Positions 9,780 through 19,028 are shown, numbered from the stretch's first letter. The stretch: 64,000 bases of DNA from Bacteroidota bacterium (GCA_016717325.1 JADKFV010000004.1:1-64000), one strand, 5' to 3'. Notes: a model not told the origin generated them from the sequence alone. Numbers and translations are program-made.

Positions 9780-12158
9780 TTATTGTTGCAACTGTTTTTT
9801 TATTTCATCGGCTTCTTTGGTTCTTCCGCTATTACGTAAAAGCAATTCGAGGTTGGCTAAATTACTTCTGTTATTAGGATTTATTTCGCGCACTGTTTGC
9901 ATCATTTTTTCGGCTTTGGCGGTTTGTTGCATCATACTGTAAACAATGCCAAGGTTTATGCATACATCTTCGTTGCGCGGTTCCATGGCAAAGGCTTTTT
10001 CAAGATAAAGCGCAGAATTGTTCAAGTCATTTTTGTATTTACCATACACGGTTCCTAATTGAAAAACAGCATAAAAATTATCGGAGTTGAGTTTTAATAA
10101 TTGCTGTAAAACATAAATGCTTGAGTCGGGTATATTCAAATTTATAAAAACTTCGTTCAAAGCCCTGTAAGGTTTTGTATTGTTAGGATTCAATTTTATT
10201 TCATTTAACAAAGGCGCAACCTGGTTGCGATATAAAATTTCTTTGGTGCCGGGAGGAGCAAGCTGTGCCTTTTTGAGGGCACTTTCAATGCTTCCCGTAT
10301 TATCATTCGTTACTACAATTTCTTGTAATTCGGTTGCACGGGCATCTTCATTTTTTGCAGTTTGAATGTCACCTGCACGTTCGCTCAATTTAGAATATTT
10401 AAAATGAAAATCCTGATACACTCTTGCCAGCACCAATTGATAATCATTAAGCTTAGGAGAAGTAGCATTCATTTCTCTTACATCATCAGGTTCAAGCTCC
10501 ATAAATTTTTTCATAATTTTCATGGCAGCTTCGTTATCGTCTTTTGCTATCTCTTTGTCAATCATAGGCCCGTAATAAAAATTAAACGGTTGCTGATAAT
10601 CGACTCCCCGGATAAATGTGATACTTTGGGGCAAAGGCCGCCCAACTGCAAATGCAAGAATGATAATGCCGCCCAACATGATAAGGGCAAGTTGTATTTT
10701 TATCTGAATATTTTTAATCAGTTCAGCGATAGCAAATCCCGAAAAAGGAATCAAAGCCGCTTCAAATGGAATACGATACCTCGACAAAACCAGAAATGCC
10801 ACGAGCAGAAAAAGATGCATACAAAGTAACAAATACAAGGCCCATAATTTTCTACGTTGCATTATTGAAAGTATAATACCAATAAATGCAAGAGGCGCAA
10901 TAAAAATAAGATTGACAAAAGTGTAATTTAATACCGGTGCATGTATACGGTAGTAATAATAATTTTTGTTGTTGGGAAATTCATACCAATGAAAGACAAG
11001 CGCTAGTTTCTTTGCAAGTAAGGTAACATAGCTCATAATGCTCGGATGTGTTTGAATGGCATCGATTAACGAAGGCAAAGTTTTACCACCCGTTTTATCA
11101 ATAATTTCTGTTGTATTTTTTACATTCAATGCGTAGCTGCTGGCAGGGTCATATTTAACATCATTGGAGGCAATCACCGCAATGGAACCAATACTATTTT
11201 GTGTAAATAAAGGCACACCCACAATGGCATTGCGAATAAGCAAAGGTGAATAAGCCAGCAATGCACCACCAAGTAAAATACCGGAGTATCGCAAAAAATG
11301 AATGGGTTCATTGCGGAAAACAAAAAACGAAATGCCAATAGTAAGGAATAAAAAAAGCACAAAAACAGATTTGAGCAATATGCAAAGAGCAAGAATAATT
11401 CCAAAGAAAAATATCTTTCCAGGTGATTTACTCTGATGGCTATTCGTTAATAAATAAACTAAAAGCAGTCCGGCAAAAATGATGAAACTTTCGCGTACCA
11501 ATACTAATTCGTAAAACAACATCGGCCCGCATAAGGAAGCAAACAACCCCGAAAACAAAGCAGCGGTGTTACCGAAATATTTTCGTGAAATAAGATAAAT
11601 CAATAGCGTGGAAAAAATGCCTGCCATCATTTGAAAAATGAAAACGTAGCGCACATCTTCGCCAAATATTTTGTACACCACCGCTATAAAGTATATGTAT
11701 AAAGGATCTTGATGAAACATTTTACCGCCATCCCAACGTTGCCAAAGTAAACGGCCCAGTGCTTCGGGCGATTTATTGTTGCCTAATTGCTTTTGCAAGA
11801 GCACAGCTTCATTGGGATGGGTTTTGAAATAATAGTCGGCTATGGATTGATGCGATAAATCATATTGATGAAACGATCTGTTAGAGAGCCAGTCACCATG
11901 CGCAATAAATTTTGCCCACTCATCATAAAAATGCATATCGGTTTCTTTAAACCGATGTTGCCAAATACAAGGGCCACTATTGAGTTGAACAAAATATATA
12001 ATACGAAATAGTAATGCCATTGAAAACAAAACCGCCATTACTAATCTTTGTCTGCCGGCAAGCCATTGCTCAAACTTCTGATAGGCAAATACTTTTGTCC
12101 TTGCTTCTGCAACAGGTTGTGAGGCAGGTATTGGTTTTCTAAATTTACTTTTTGCCAT
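9780..12158 (-). CDS. Membrane glycosyltransferase (GT39/ArnT-like, GT-C fold) with C-terminal TPR repeats
   Basis: 792 residues. A cytoplasmic N-terminus is followed by a first membrane segment (about 38-56), then a large outer loop with an acidic motif (KETDMHFYDEWAKFI) at the place where GT-C enzymes hold the catalytic Asp. About ten hydrophobic segments follow, to about residue 500. The last ~130 residues contain TPR repeats (FQLGTVYGKYKNDLNNSALY; EDVCINLGIVYSMMQQTAKA). GT-C enzymes transfer sugar from a polyprenyl-phosphate donor on the outer side of the inner membrane, and the TPR part suggests a protein partner or acceptor. Substrate unknown. It stands alone on the minus strand, with no operon partner visible. 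Confidence 0.75.
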   Translation of the reverse strand: MAKSKFRKPIPASQPVAEARTKVFAYQKFEQWLAGRQRLVMAVLFSMALLFRIIYFVQLNSGPCIWQHRFKETDMHFYDEWAKFIAHGDWLSNRSFHQYDLSHQSIADYYFKTHPNEAVLLQKQLGNNKSPEALGRLLWQRWDGGKMFHQDPLYIYFIAVVYKIFGEDVRYVFIFQMMAGIFSTLLIYLISRKYFGNTAALFSGLFASLCGPMLFYELVLVRESFIIFAGLLLVYLLTNSHQSKSPGKIFFFGIILALCILLKSVFVLFLFLTIGISFFVFRNEPIHFLRYSGILLGGALLAYSPLLIRNAIVGVPLFTQNSIGSIAVIASNDVKYDPASSYALNVKNTTEIIDKTGGKTLPSLIDAIQTHPSIMSYVTLLAKKLALVFHWYEFPNNKNYYYYRIHAPVLNYTFVNLIFIAPLAFIGIILSIMQRRKLWALYLLLCMHLFLLVAFLVLSRYRIPFEAALIPFSGFAIAELIKNIQIKIQLALIMLGGIIILAFAVGRPLPQSITFIRGVDYQQPFNFYYGPMIDKEIAKDDNEAAMKIMKKFMELEPDDVREMNATSPKLNDYQLVLARVYQDFHFKYSKLSERAGDIQTAKNEDARATELQEIVVTNDNTGSIESALKKAQLAPPGTKEILYRNQVAPLLNEIKLNPNNTKPYRALNEVFINLNIPDSSIYVLQQLLKLNSDNFYAVFQLGTVYGKYKNDLNNSALYLEKAFAMEPRNEDVCINLGIVYSMMQQTAKAEKMMQTVREINPNNRSNLANLELLLRNSGRTKEADEIKKQLQQ

Positions 12159-12430
12159 GATAGAAATTTATAGTCTTAATTTTCTATTCGAAAAATATAA
12201 TTATTACTCTCCATTTTTTAGTGTTGCTTGATTTTTGTTTATCATACTCCTATGCCTCAATGTTTCAAAATAAATAAAAATAAAAATTCCGATTTGTAAA
12301 TGCATGATTACTTTGAGGCACTAAAGTAGATAAAAATAAACACCATTGAAAAGCAGCCTAAAATCAAAAAATGTAATGTTGGTTTGTCTGTGCGATATTA
12401 TTTTAAATAAAAAAATAGAAGAATAATTTT

Positions 12431-12480
12431 TGCCACGCTTGCCCCGACCGCAGTGTCGCGGAATGCACGAATGAACACCG
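12431..12480. repeat. Single copy of the CCCCGAC hairpin repeat
   Basis: This is a copy of the 9357-9735 repeat unit: tgccacgcttgccccgaccg followed by cagtgtcgcggaatgcacga. One stem base has changed (gtcgcgg instead of gtcgggg), which weakens the hairpin. It ends immediately before the TerB-like gene, so it may supply part of that gene's leader. The rest of 12159-12430 is AT-rich, with no gene seen. Confidence 0.65.
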
Positions 12481-12488
12481 AACGAAAA

Positions 12489-12836
12489 ATGGATTTGCCC
12501 ATTGCCGGATATCACATACTGCACCTGATGTGCGCGGTCGACAACGAATTCAACAATGCCGAGGATGCTGTGATAAGACAATACCTTGCCGAGACATTTC
12601 CATTTCCGCTGAGTCTCGATGATGAAATGGAGATACTGAGTGCATTGCACTCTGATGAGAATATGAACCACTTTGCTAAATGTATGGATTACTTTTATGC
12701 CGACTCTACTGCCGATGAGCGCAACAGATTTTTTGATATGGTTGTAAAACTTGTTGCAGCCGATAAAAGAATTATACGCGAGCAAAACCAATTTCTCGAT
12801 GTGTTGTACGATGCATGGGAACCCGGCCGCGAGTAA
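12489..12836 (+). CDS. TerB-like helical protein
   Basis: About 115 residues starting MDLPIAGYHILHLMCAVDNE. Acidic pairs in helical repeats (AVDNEFNNAEDAVIRQYL; VVKLVAADKRIIREQNQFLD) resemble the TerB/DjlA family, in which two similar four-helix halves bind metal through Asp/Glu. I chose ATG 12489 because the longer frame begins inside the dispersed hairpin repeat; ATG 12471 is also possible. Cellular role in this family is poorly known (tellurite/stress associated). It is followed 79 bases later by the damaged EamA gene on the same strand. Confidence 0.6.
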   Translation: MDLPIAGYHILHLMCAVDNEFNNAEDAVIRQYLAETFPFPLSLDDEMEILSALHSDENMNHFAKCMDYFYADSTADERNRFFDMVVKLVAADKRIIREQNQFLDVLYDAWEPGRE

Positions 12837-12915
12837 GAATTGTGAGCCGTGCTTTTGTACTTTATGGCCAGAAAGAGAACTTCTGTCAGAATAATGAGCA
12901 CAAGAGTTTTTGGAA

Positions 12916-13748
12916 ATGAAGCCCGGCAACCAATTATCGCATGGTGTATGGCTCATGCTGTTTGCCACTTTTTGTTTCAGCCTTATGAATATTTTTGCAA
13001 AATTACGCAGCGGCCTGCAGGTCATGTAGGTTGTATTTTCCGATGTTTTATTGCCATGATTTTTTGCTCGGTAGCATTGCTGCGTGAAGGTGTGGCTTTT
13101 GCCGAATGTAACATGCGCATGCTTGTGGGCCGCGGTGCCGTGGGTACCGTTTCGCTTATGCTTTACTTCTATACGTTGTATCATATGCCGCCAGGCACTG
13201 CTGTTACCATACATTATATATCTCCGGTGTTTACGGTTGTCATTGCCTTTGTAGTGATGAAACAAAAAATAATACTGTTGCAGTGGATAAGTTTTATAGC
13301 AGCATTGTGTGGTGTGGCGGTAATAAAAGGTTTTGATAACCGCTTAGAAGGCCATGTGCTTGCGGCAGGATTGTGCTCCGCATTATTATCGGCTACTGCG
13401 TATACACTTATCGCTAAAATGAAAAAAAGTGAACGCCCAATGCTAGTTGCTTTTTATTTTATGTTCATTGGTTCGGTGGCGGGGTTTGTGGGAATGCTGT
13501 GGCACTGGCAGTTGCCAACATTATTGCAGGCGTTTTATTTACTGCTTGTAGGCATTACCACACAACTGGGGCCTATAAATATGACACGTGCACTGCAGGC
13601 AAAAGCAATAGGTAAGGTGAGTATTGTGCAGTATATGGGAATAGTGTTTGCTCTTATATTTGGCTTTGATTTTTTTGGCGAAAAGCATCCGCCACAGACT
13701 TTATTCGGTATTGCACTTATAGCCGTGAGCGTGGTGGTAAATGTTTAG
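12916..13748 (+). pseudogene. EamA/DMT-family exporter, disrupted by a stop and a frame break
   Basis: From ATG 12916 one frame gives a typical EamA start (HGVWLMLFATFCFSLMNIFA) but meets TAG at 13027. The family sequence resumes in another frame after the T4 run at 13036-13039 (RCFIAMIFCSVALL) and continues through both EamA halves (GTAVTIHYISPVFTVVIAFV; NMTRALQAKAIGKVSIVQYM) to 13748. One added T and one base change would restore about 277 residues with ten membrane segments. The family moves small metabolites across the inner membrane. A single frame from 12849 also exists but gives a non-family N-terminus. It is either a real pseudogene or two sequence errors. Confidence 0.65.
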
Positions 13749-13889
13749 ATTGCAAAACGAACTGACGATAACGTGGAAATGCCCAAACCCTAACAAGCAC
13801 TCCGTCTAATTTTTGAACTTGAAATAATGTATCAACGTATTAACGATGCATAATAATTTCATTCTAACGGAATATTTCTGAGGTGTGGA

Positions 13890-14990
13890 TTATGGAGAAA
13901 CAGCATTAGCAATGCTCACACCATACTTATTGCAAAACGAAGCCACAAGCGAATCGATTGGCATACGCGCAAAATTGATGGCCTTGTGTTCTTGTCCTGC
14001 CTGTGATAAGTCATCATTCAAAATGGAATACGTTACAATATCGCGGTAAGGTTTATGCAATAGCGCAAGTGCGAGTTTATATTTCTCCACTGCGGGTATT
14101 AATTTTTCTGATTTGTTTTGCGGCAATTCGCCATTTGCAAGTTTGCGATCATATATATCGCCAATGTACAGGTTTATAAAACGTATATACGAAGGACTCG
14201 CGAGGGCATTTTCGTTTTCGATAAAGTGTGGTATCAGAAAATTATAATAAGCGGAGTCTATGATATGTTCTTCGTTTTTTATTCTTTTTTTCCATGCAAA
14301 CATGAGTTTGTCGACAGCCGACTGATAAATAATTTCTTGTTGCATAATGGTATCAAAATCGCTGTCGGGTGCGTTGCCACTGAAATATTGTTTGTAAAAA
14401 ATTAGTTTCCTGTTTTGACGCTCATCGCAGTAACCGGAATACTGCGGGCCGGAGTAATAATTCGATTCTATGTAGTATTGATTCTTTTCGTGAACTTCGT
14501 TGTAAAAAGTATCGATGAATGAAACCAAAAATTGATTGAGCAGTGCCGCATCTCCATCATCATCAATAATGGGTGATAGCTTAGTATCGAAGTCTATGGT
14601 AAGTTTATCGCCATGTCGCAAATAGAGGTTGTTTGCAAGCCATATATCATCTGTTTTTAAGTCGAAGAAATCTTTCTTATTCCATTGTAGCGAAAACGAA
14701 TAATTGCCCTTATCATCAACTACGGCAGAGTCCTGAATGGTTTTTGTTGCTAAGAACTTATCGATAGGATTTGCATATGCATACAGGTAAATTATTTGGC
14801 GCGGTGCAAAATGTCCGTGCCCTTTTAAAATAGTTGAATCCCTATCGCTGTTGGGTAATGTTGTGCAACCAAAAGTGGTTGCAAAAAAAGCAATGGTGAT
14901 AAAAAAATATTTCCGTTTTGAAAGTGTGAAATTTTTCAAAACGGAAATAAAATAAAATACTGCAGATTTATTGCCAATTAGAAACTCCAC
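13890..14990 (-). CDS. DUF4369-like lipoprotein, unknown function
   Basis: Up to 366 residues. A hydrophobic segment (KYFFITIAFFATTFGC) ends in a plausible lipobox Cys. After it comes a beta-rich domain (KGHGHFAPRQIIYLYAYANP ... DDKGNYSFSLQ) like the DUF4369 domain found ahead of thioredoxin folds in Bacteroidota, but no thioredoxin CxxC follows; the rest is helical. Start choice is hard: ATG 14990 overlaps the upstream stop by 13 bases, TTG 14939 is the other option, and both lie in or before a terminator-shaped hairpin at 14909-14948. Last gene of the redox cluster; the link to redox chemistry is only by position. Confidence 0.6.
   Translation of the reverse strand: MEFLIGNKSAVFYFISVLKNFTLSKRKYFFITIAFFATTFGCTTLPNSDRDSTILKGHGHFAPRQIIYLYAYANPIDKFLATKTIQDSAVVDDKGNYSFSLQWNKKDFFDLKTDDIWLANNLYLRHGDKLTIDFDTKLSPIIDDDGDAALLNQFLVSFIDTFYNEVHEKNQYYIESNYYSGPQYSGYCDERQNRKLIFYKQYFSGNAPDSDFDTIMQQEIIYQSAVDKLMFAWKKRIKNEEHIIDSAYYNFLIPHFIENENALASPSYIRFINLYIGDIYDRKLANGELPQNKSEKLIPAVEKYKLALALLHKPYRDIVTYSILNDDLSQAGQEHKAINFARMPIDSLVASFCNKYGVSIANAVSP
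14901..14948 (-). terminator. Terminator-shaped hairpin inside the start of the DUF4369-like gene
   Basis: A perfect 15-bp inverted repeat (atttccgttttgaaa at 14909-14923; its complement at 14934-14948) is followed on the minus strand by a T-rich run (14901-14908). It sits 30 bases beyond the stop of the DUF5777 gene, where an intrinsic terminator would be expected. It also overlaps the codons of the next gene's signal peptide, so it could act as a partial terminator or attenuator. Confidence 0.65.
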
Positions 14991-15859
14991 TGACGGGTAA
15001 TGTTGAAACCGATAAGAATTTCTCTTTTTGTAAAGTCGTTAAAATTATAAACCCTCGTTTCCTGATTCAAGATACCGTTGCCGGTGCAAATGAAAATCTG
15101 AAACTGATGGCCGCTTGTCGATACTTCGTAACCAATGCCCAGGTTAGGCTTGGGCCTGTAATTCTCATCTATACCCGAAACATTCAATGGATAATCGAAC
15201 TCGATTTGTATGGACGACTGTGGAGAAAATTTGTATTTGCCAACAAATGATGTTCCGATAAAAGCATGTTGATCAACTACAGAATCTACAATATTAAAAT
15301 ACGAGTATGTGCCTGCAAGTTGCAATGAGAGCGCAGCGTTTACTTTGCGTGCAATCATAAGTTCGTGGAAATAAGAAATCCTGTTAGCTGATTTGTAATT
15401 GCCTTCGAGGTTATTAAATTTATCTTTTGGATCGGCACTACGTGCAAGGTCGCCAAAGTATGCGATTGTTAAAGGAAATCCCCCACCGGCCATTTGCTGC
15501 ATAATAATGTACTTCCATTGCAAATCATAGTAGTGCTTGTTTTTGGTAGTGCCTATACCTACCGCCAACCGTTTTGTAACTCCGCAATCGAGTCCAAGTC
15601 GTATATTGGATGGAGCATACAAACCTCCAAGGTCCTGCACATTTTCTATTACGCCAAACCGATGCTGAATGATAAAGTCCAGCGTTTTCTTTGCAGGTTT
15701 TTCTACCGTTTGATTATTTATTAAAACCGAATTTTCGAAGGTGTGTTTTACCGGTGTCCATGTTTTCTCTTTTGGTGGATCGGTTTGTTCCTGAGCTTTC
15801 ATACTTCCGGCACTGAAGATTTGCAAAATTGTCAGAAGAGAAATGGTAATTTTTTTCAT
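14978..15859 (-). CDS. DUF5777-family outer-membrane barrel-like protein
   Basis: 293 residues with a signal peptide (MKKITISLLTILQIFSAGSMKAQ). The mature part alternates short amphipathic strands (DFIIQHRFGVIENVQ; RLAVGIGTTKNKHYYDLQWK; SSIQIEFDYPLNVSG) and ends in an aromatic residue (RQWSF), as outer-membrane beta-barrels do. Members of DUF5777 in Bacteroidota often sit beside cytochrome and YceI genes, as here. It follows the cytochrome lipoprotein by 12 bases, so the two are probably co-transcribed. A role as an outer-membrane pore or scaffold for the periplasmic electron carriers is inference. Confidence 0.7.
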   Translation of the reverse strand: MKKITISLLTILQIFSAGSMKAQEQTDPPKEKTWTPVKHTFENSVLINNQTVEKPAKKTLDFIIQHRFGVIENVQDLGGLYAPSNIRLGLDCGVTKRLAVGIGTTKNKHYYDLQWKYIIMQQMAGGGFPLTIAYFGDLARSADPKDKFNNLEGNYKSANRISYFHELMIARKVNAALSLQLAGTYSYFNIVDSVVDQHAFIGTSFVGKYKFSPQSSIQIEFDYPLNVSGIDENYRPKPNLGIGYEVSTSGHQFQIFICTGNGILNQETRVYNFNDFTKREILIGFNITRQWSF

Positions 15860-15871
15860 AACATTTGAGAG

Positions 15872-16255
15872 TTAATTGTTTTGAGCTCCTTGTTTTATCC
15901 AGGCCAGTACGTAGCTTATTTCTACAGCCGAAAGTTTTCCGCTTGGGGGCATTGGTTTAGACGTGGCAATTAGTCTTTTGTACAGAATACTTGCTTCGGC
16001 ATTTGTTGTATCCACGTATCCTAATTGCATCAGTTGGTCGTATGCTTTACCTTCCAACAAATCGGGGGCTTGTATGCCTTCGCGGTGGCAACCTGCCGTA
16101 GCACAATCTTCGTTAAGTATAGGCTGAATAACTGCAGCAAAACTTACTGGCTTCGACAGGTCTATCTGCGGTGTTGTTTGAAAATAATCTTTTTCGCACG
16201 ATACCATAAATAATACCGAACAAAAAAGAAATATGTTGAACTTTCTGTTGAGCAT
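15872..16255 (-). CDS. Cytochrome c-like lipoprotein with a CX4CH heme motif
   Basis: 127 residues. The signal ends in a lipobox (FMVSC, Cys20), and the mature protein starts CEKDYFQTTP, which resembles the neighbour at 16258 (CEKDYYYVTP). The heme site is CATAGCH, a CX4CH spacing rather than CXXCH. A Met in KPMPPSGKLS is a likely second axial ligand. Small single-heme proteins of this kind act as electron carriers at the inner face of the outer membrane. It lies between the EB_dh-type cytochrome (2 bases away) and the DUF5777 gene (12 bases away), clearly one operon. Confidence 0.75.
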   Translation of the reverse strand: MLNRKFNIFLFCSVLFMVSCEKDYFQTTPQIDLSKPVSFAAVIQPILNEDCATAGCHREGIQAPDLLEGKAYDQLMQLGYVDTTNAEASILYKRLIATSKPMPPSGKLSAVEISYVLAWIKQGAQNN

Positions 16256-16257
16256 AA

Positions 16258-17637
16258 TTACTTAAAGGTTAATGTTTCTATGAGAGAGCCTATATGATTG
16301 GGGCCATCGTTATCCATCAATGCCACGCCAAATTTGTATGTGCGGTTGGCAGCAAGATTTAACTGTATATCGTCACTGTTATTGGTTTTAAGGTTGCGTA
16401 CAAACAATACTTTATATTTTGTATGAACGTTAGTTACAGGTATTATGGCATTTATTATTTGCACGGGAGTGATGTTGCTGGTTGTTACAATATCTGCATT
16501 ACTGCCGGTAGGAGTTTGCAAATAATATCCCGGTACGCCACACAGTCCTCGCAGGTAAGCTATAATATCATCTTTGTCAGAACTTGTAAGATTGTTGTTC
16601 CAATAGGCGGTCATGTCCGACACGTTTTCCATATTTTGCATGAGCGTACTGCGCGATTTCCTGTTGAGCGCAGGAGAATTTATGGCTGAGTTTATGGCCC
16701 CTTCGCCCTTTGCACCATGGCATGTTGCACAGTGACCGGGTTTGTTGAGCACATCGCTGTGGTATATAGAATCGCCCTTGGCAATGTTACCTGTAAAAGG
16801 TATTTTGTTGTACAAATAAAATTCAGGAGCCAGCGTTGAAGTGGTTCCGCTGCCCACGGTTACACTCTGTGTTACACCGTTCCATTCGTATGCCGGGCCA
16901 GAGCGGTCGGTAGTGCCATTTACATTTCGCACATACATTTTATCGCCACTGTCGTCTGTCAATGCATTTTGATCGGCAACCATATCGATGGCATAACCTA
17001 AGGGTGCCGACCGTGCAAGACTCCAGTTCCATATATCAACTTTGCCGGCAGCAGGGTGCATAAATGTAAGAGGACCTGCACTGTGGCATGATGCCGCACA
17101 TCCTTTGTTGGCAAACGTTCCGTTAATACTTGAGGCGGCATCAACTTCAAAGGCAAAGGCAATCTGATCATTGTTGCGTTGCGATGTCCATCCCGACACC
17201 GAATCTGTTTTTAAAGGATCGGCAGGGCCCCCATACAACCAACTTGAGTGAGAAAGGTCAATCTCACTGTCGTTCCATTCGGCAAGGAGGTATAGTTTAT
17301 TGTTGTCATATGCGGCTTTCAAAGTGAGACCGGGATCTTTGCCGCCATTGAAAGAGGTTATTCCATAATAAGTACCGGTCATATTGACCAATCCATCGCT
17401 GTATAAAGATTGTGTGTTCATGTTGGCCGCTGTTACTTTAAGAAAGTCGGCAGTATTCCAGTATGCAGAATTTATGAGCAGCGGGGTATTGGCTACATAC
17501 GATGCCTCGAGTGTAGAAGTCGCAGTTGATACACGTGGAGGTGGAGTAACATAGTAGTAATCCTTTTCACACGACAGCATAAAAACCAAACTTACGAGCA
17601 GAAGGCACAGAATTCGGAAATATTTTGTGTGTAGCAT
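16258..17637 (-). CDS. Ethylbenzene-dehydrogenase-type heme lipoprotein with two heme-c motifs
   Basis: About 459 residues from MLHTKYFRILCLLLVSLVFM (alternative ATG 17649), with lipobox Cys in MLSCEKDY. Residues ~50-260 resemble the DMSO-reductase/ethylbenzene-dehydrogenase gamma-type heme domain (LTLKAAYDNNKLYLLAEWND; GKVDIWNWSLARS). Inside this domain is CAASCH (CX3CH), a variant common in the c-type members. A classical CATCHG (CXXCH) domain follows near residue 310, and a beta domain closes the protein. It probably passes electrons between the periplasmic cytochromes of this cluster. It overlaps no neighbour but is 2 bases from the next cytochrome gene. Confidence 0.75.
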   Translation of the reverse strand: MLHTKYFRILCLLLVSLVFMLSCEKDYYYVTPPPRVSTATSTLEASYVANTPLLINSAYWNTADFLKVTAANMNTQSLYSDGLVNMTGTYYGITSFNGGKDPGLTLKAAYDNNKLYLLAEWNDSEIDLSHSSWLYGGPADPLKTDSVSGWTSQRNNDQIAFAFEVDAASSINGTFANKGCAASCHSAGPLTFMHPAAGKVDIWNWSLARSAPLGYAIDMVADQNALTDDSGDKMYVRNVNGTTDRSGPAYEWNGVTQSVTVGSGTTSTLAPEFYLYNKIPFTGNIAKGDSIYHSDVLNKPGHCATCHGAKGEGAINSAINSPALNRKSRSTLMQNMENVSDMTAYWNNNLTSSDKDDIIAYLRGLCGVPGYYLQTPTGSNADIVTTSNITPVQIINAIIPVTNVHTKYKVLFVRNLKTNNSDDIQLNLAANRTYKFGVALMDNDGPNHIGSLIETLTFK

Positions 17638-17734
17638 AATGAATTTCATTATAAGAGGTAAAACAAAATGGGTATCAAAAATAGAAAATAAAAAGGGAAG
17701 TAAATATTTACTCCCCTTTTTGAATAGTTTGCTG

Positions 17735-18574
17735 TTAGTGATTTTTATAGAATACAGTATTCACCCTGATGTCCATTTGGTCGGCAGTAGAGTGTGAATA
17801 CACACCGTAAGTTTTGTTGTTGATAGCAGCGGCATTGTTGGGGTCGAATGGATCCCAGGCTTTTGTAGAAGCAATGTCCATAAAATCGGAACGCTTAAAG
17901 CTGAAGGTAGTGGTAAATCCACAACGCAACTTATCGGGAGTACCGTCATTGTTGGTATCGAAATCGGCCATGCCGTTGTAAGTCATTTTTGCGGTGATGG
18001 TTTTTGTAATTGGCGTTCCATCGGGATATCCGCTTGGTGCACGGTACCTGTTGAAGGTGAAGGTACCAGTAAGATCATACCCCTTGTTTGTTCTGGTGGT
18101 AGATGTAAGATGGAACCATGCAGTGTCCGATGCAGGATTAACTATCGTTTTCAATGAATCGAGATACACGTTACCTAAATAACTTGGTCCGCATTTTCCG
18201 AGTCCATCGCGACCGGGCTCACCGGTATTATAAGTTGACAATTGTACCCAATAGTTGATGCTGTTTTTTGAAAGCGCAGTTTCATCGAAATTAAACTTCG
18301 GACTGAAGTTGAAATTATTGAAACGACCAGTAATCAGAGTAGAAGAGAAATCATAAAATTTCGATTCCCACATTGTGCTGCAGTGTACTTTATCGAATAC
18401 CCAACTCGTATCGATGATGGCATTACTTGGCACATACACACCGGTATCATTTGGATCAATGTAAACGATGTCACGAACCTCTACAATTTCTGTTTCTTTT
18501 TTACATTGAGTTAAGAATAAACTCACTCCTACAATAAGAAGAGCGCTTAGGAAATACGGTTTGAAACCTTTCAT
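17735..18574 (-). CDS. YceI-like lipoprotein
   Basis: 279 residues with a lipoprotein signal (SALLIVGVSLFLTQCKKE, Cys24). The body has the YceI-type pattern: a strand with His (SWVFDKVHCSTMWESKFYDF), then TGRFNNFNFSPKFNFDE, a central STRTNKGYDLTGTFTFNRY strand, and a closing FSFKRSDFMDIAS. YceI proteins are lipocalin-like barrels that bind long isoprenoids such as quinones. That would suit a cluster holding a quinol-interacting NrfD protein, but the binding is not shown here. Its promoter region contains the 22-base tandem repeat now split by the IS3 element. Confidence 0.7.
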   Translation of the reverse strand: MKGFKPYFLSALLIVGVSLFLTQCKKETEIVEVRDIVYIDPNDTGVYVPSNAIIDTSWVFDKVHCSTMWESKFYDFSSTLITGRFNNFNFSPKFNFDETALSKNSINYWVQLSTYNTGEPGRDGLGKCGPSYLGNVYLDSLKTIVNPASDTAWFHLTSTTRTNKGYDLTGTFTFNRYRAPSGYPDGTPITKTITAKMTYNGMADFDTNNDGTPDKLRCGFTTTFSFKRSDFMDIASTKAWDPFDPNNAAAINNKTYGVYSHSTADQMDIRVNTVFYKNH

Positions 18575-18694
18575 ATTTTTAATTTTTTAATGTTTTAAAA
18601 TTCTCCGTAAAGCACCTTCTTTTATTTTTATAGTTACATGATATTTGTCAGTGTCTCGTCCTGAAATAGGTTTACGCTTATTAAAGGAAAAAAA

Positions 18695-19028
18695 ATGATA
18701 AGTAAACAAAAGACAAATGAAGAAAAAGAGGCTATCATAGCCGAGTATTTATTAGGTGAAAAGACATTTCGGCAAATGCAATCACTGCATGGAGTTGATT
18801 ATAGAATAATACATTCGTGGGTTACAAAATTTAAAGGCCATCATGTGCAGAAATTAAAAACACCAACAGAAACCATTCAATTCTATGAGCAACAGGAATG
18901 CGATGTAAAGCTTTGCGAGAAGAACTTCGCAAAGCAAAACTGTACAACGAGTTGCTTAATACGATGATAGACATTGCCGAAGATCAATTAAAAATTGATA
19001 TCAGAAAAAGTCTGGCACCAAGCGGTAG
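18695..19028 (+). CDS. IS3-family OrfA (helix-turn-helix), two frame breaks
   Basis: The first part is a transposase_8-type HTH (AEYLLGEKTFRQMQSLHGVD then IIHSWVTKFKG). The frame breaks at AA 18897-18898, after which MRCKALREELRKAKLYNELL and NTMIDIAEDQLKIDI follow in the next frame. A second break at the A5 run 19005-19009 would, with one more A, give an ending KKSGTKR and a TAG at 19026-19028. Both breaks are missing-base events in A runs. OrfA binds the ends and helps form the OrfAB transposase. As given, the frame is not continuous, so the copy may be inactive, or these are sequence errors. Confidence 0.75.

Noticed and set aside
12321..13265. Long minus-strand frame (314 residues)
   Set aside because: It runs antisense to the TerB-like and EamA sequences, is rich in His, Lys and Ser with no family pattern, and has no signal or domain. 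It is a shadow frame.
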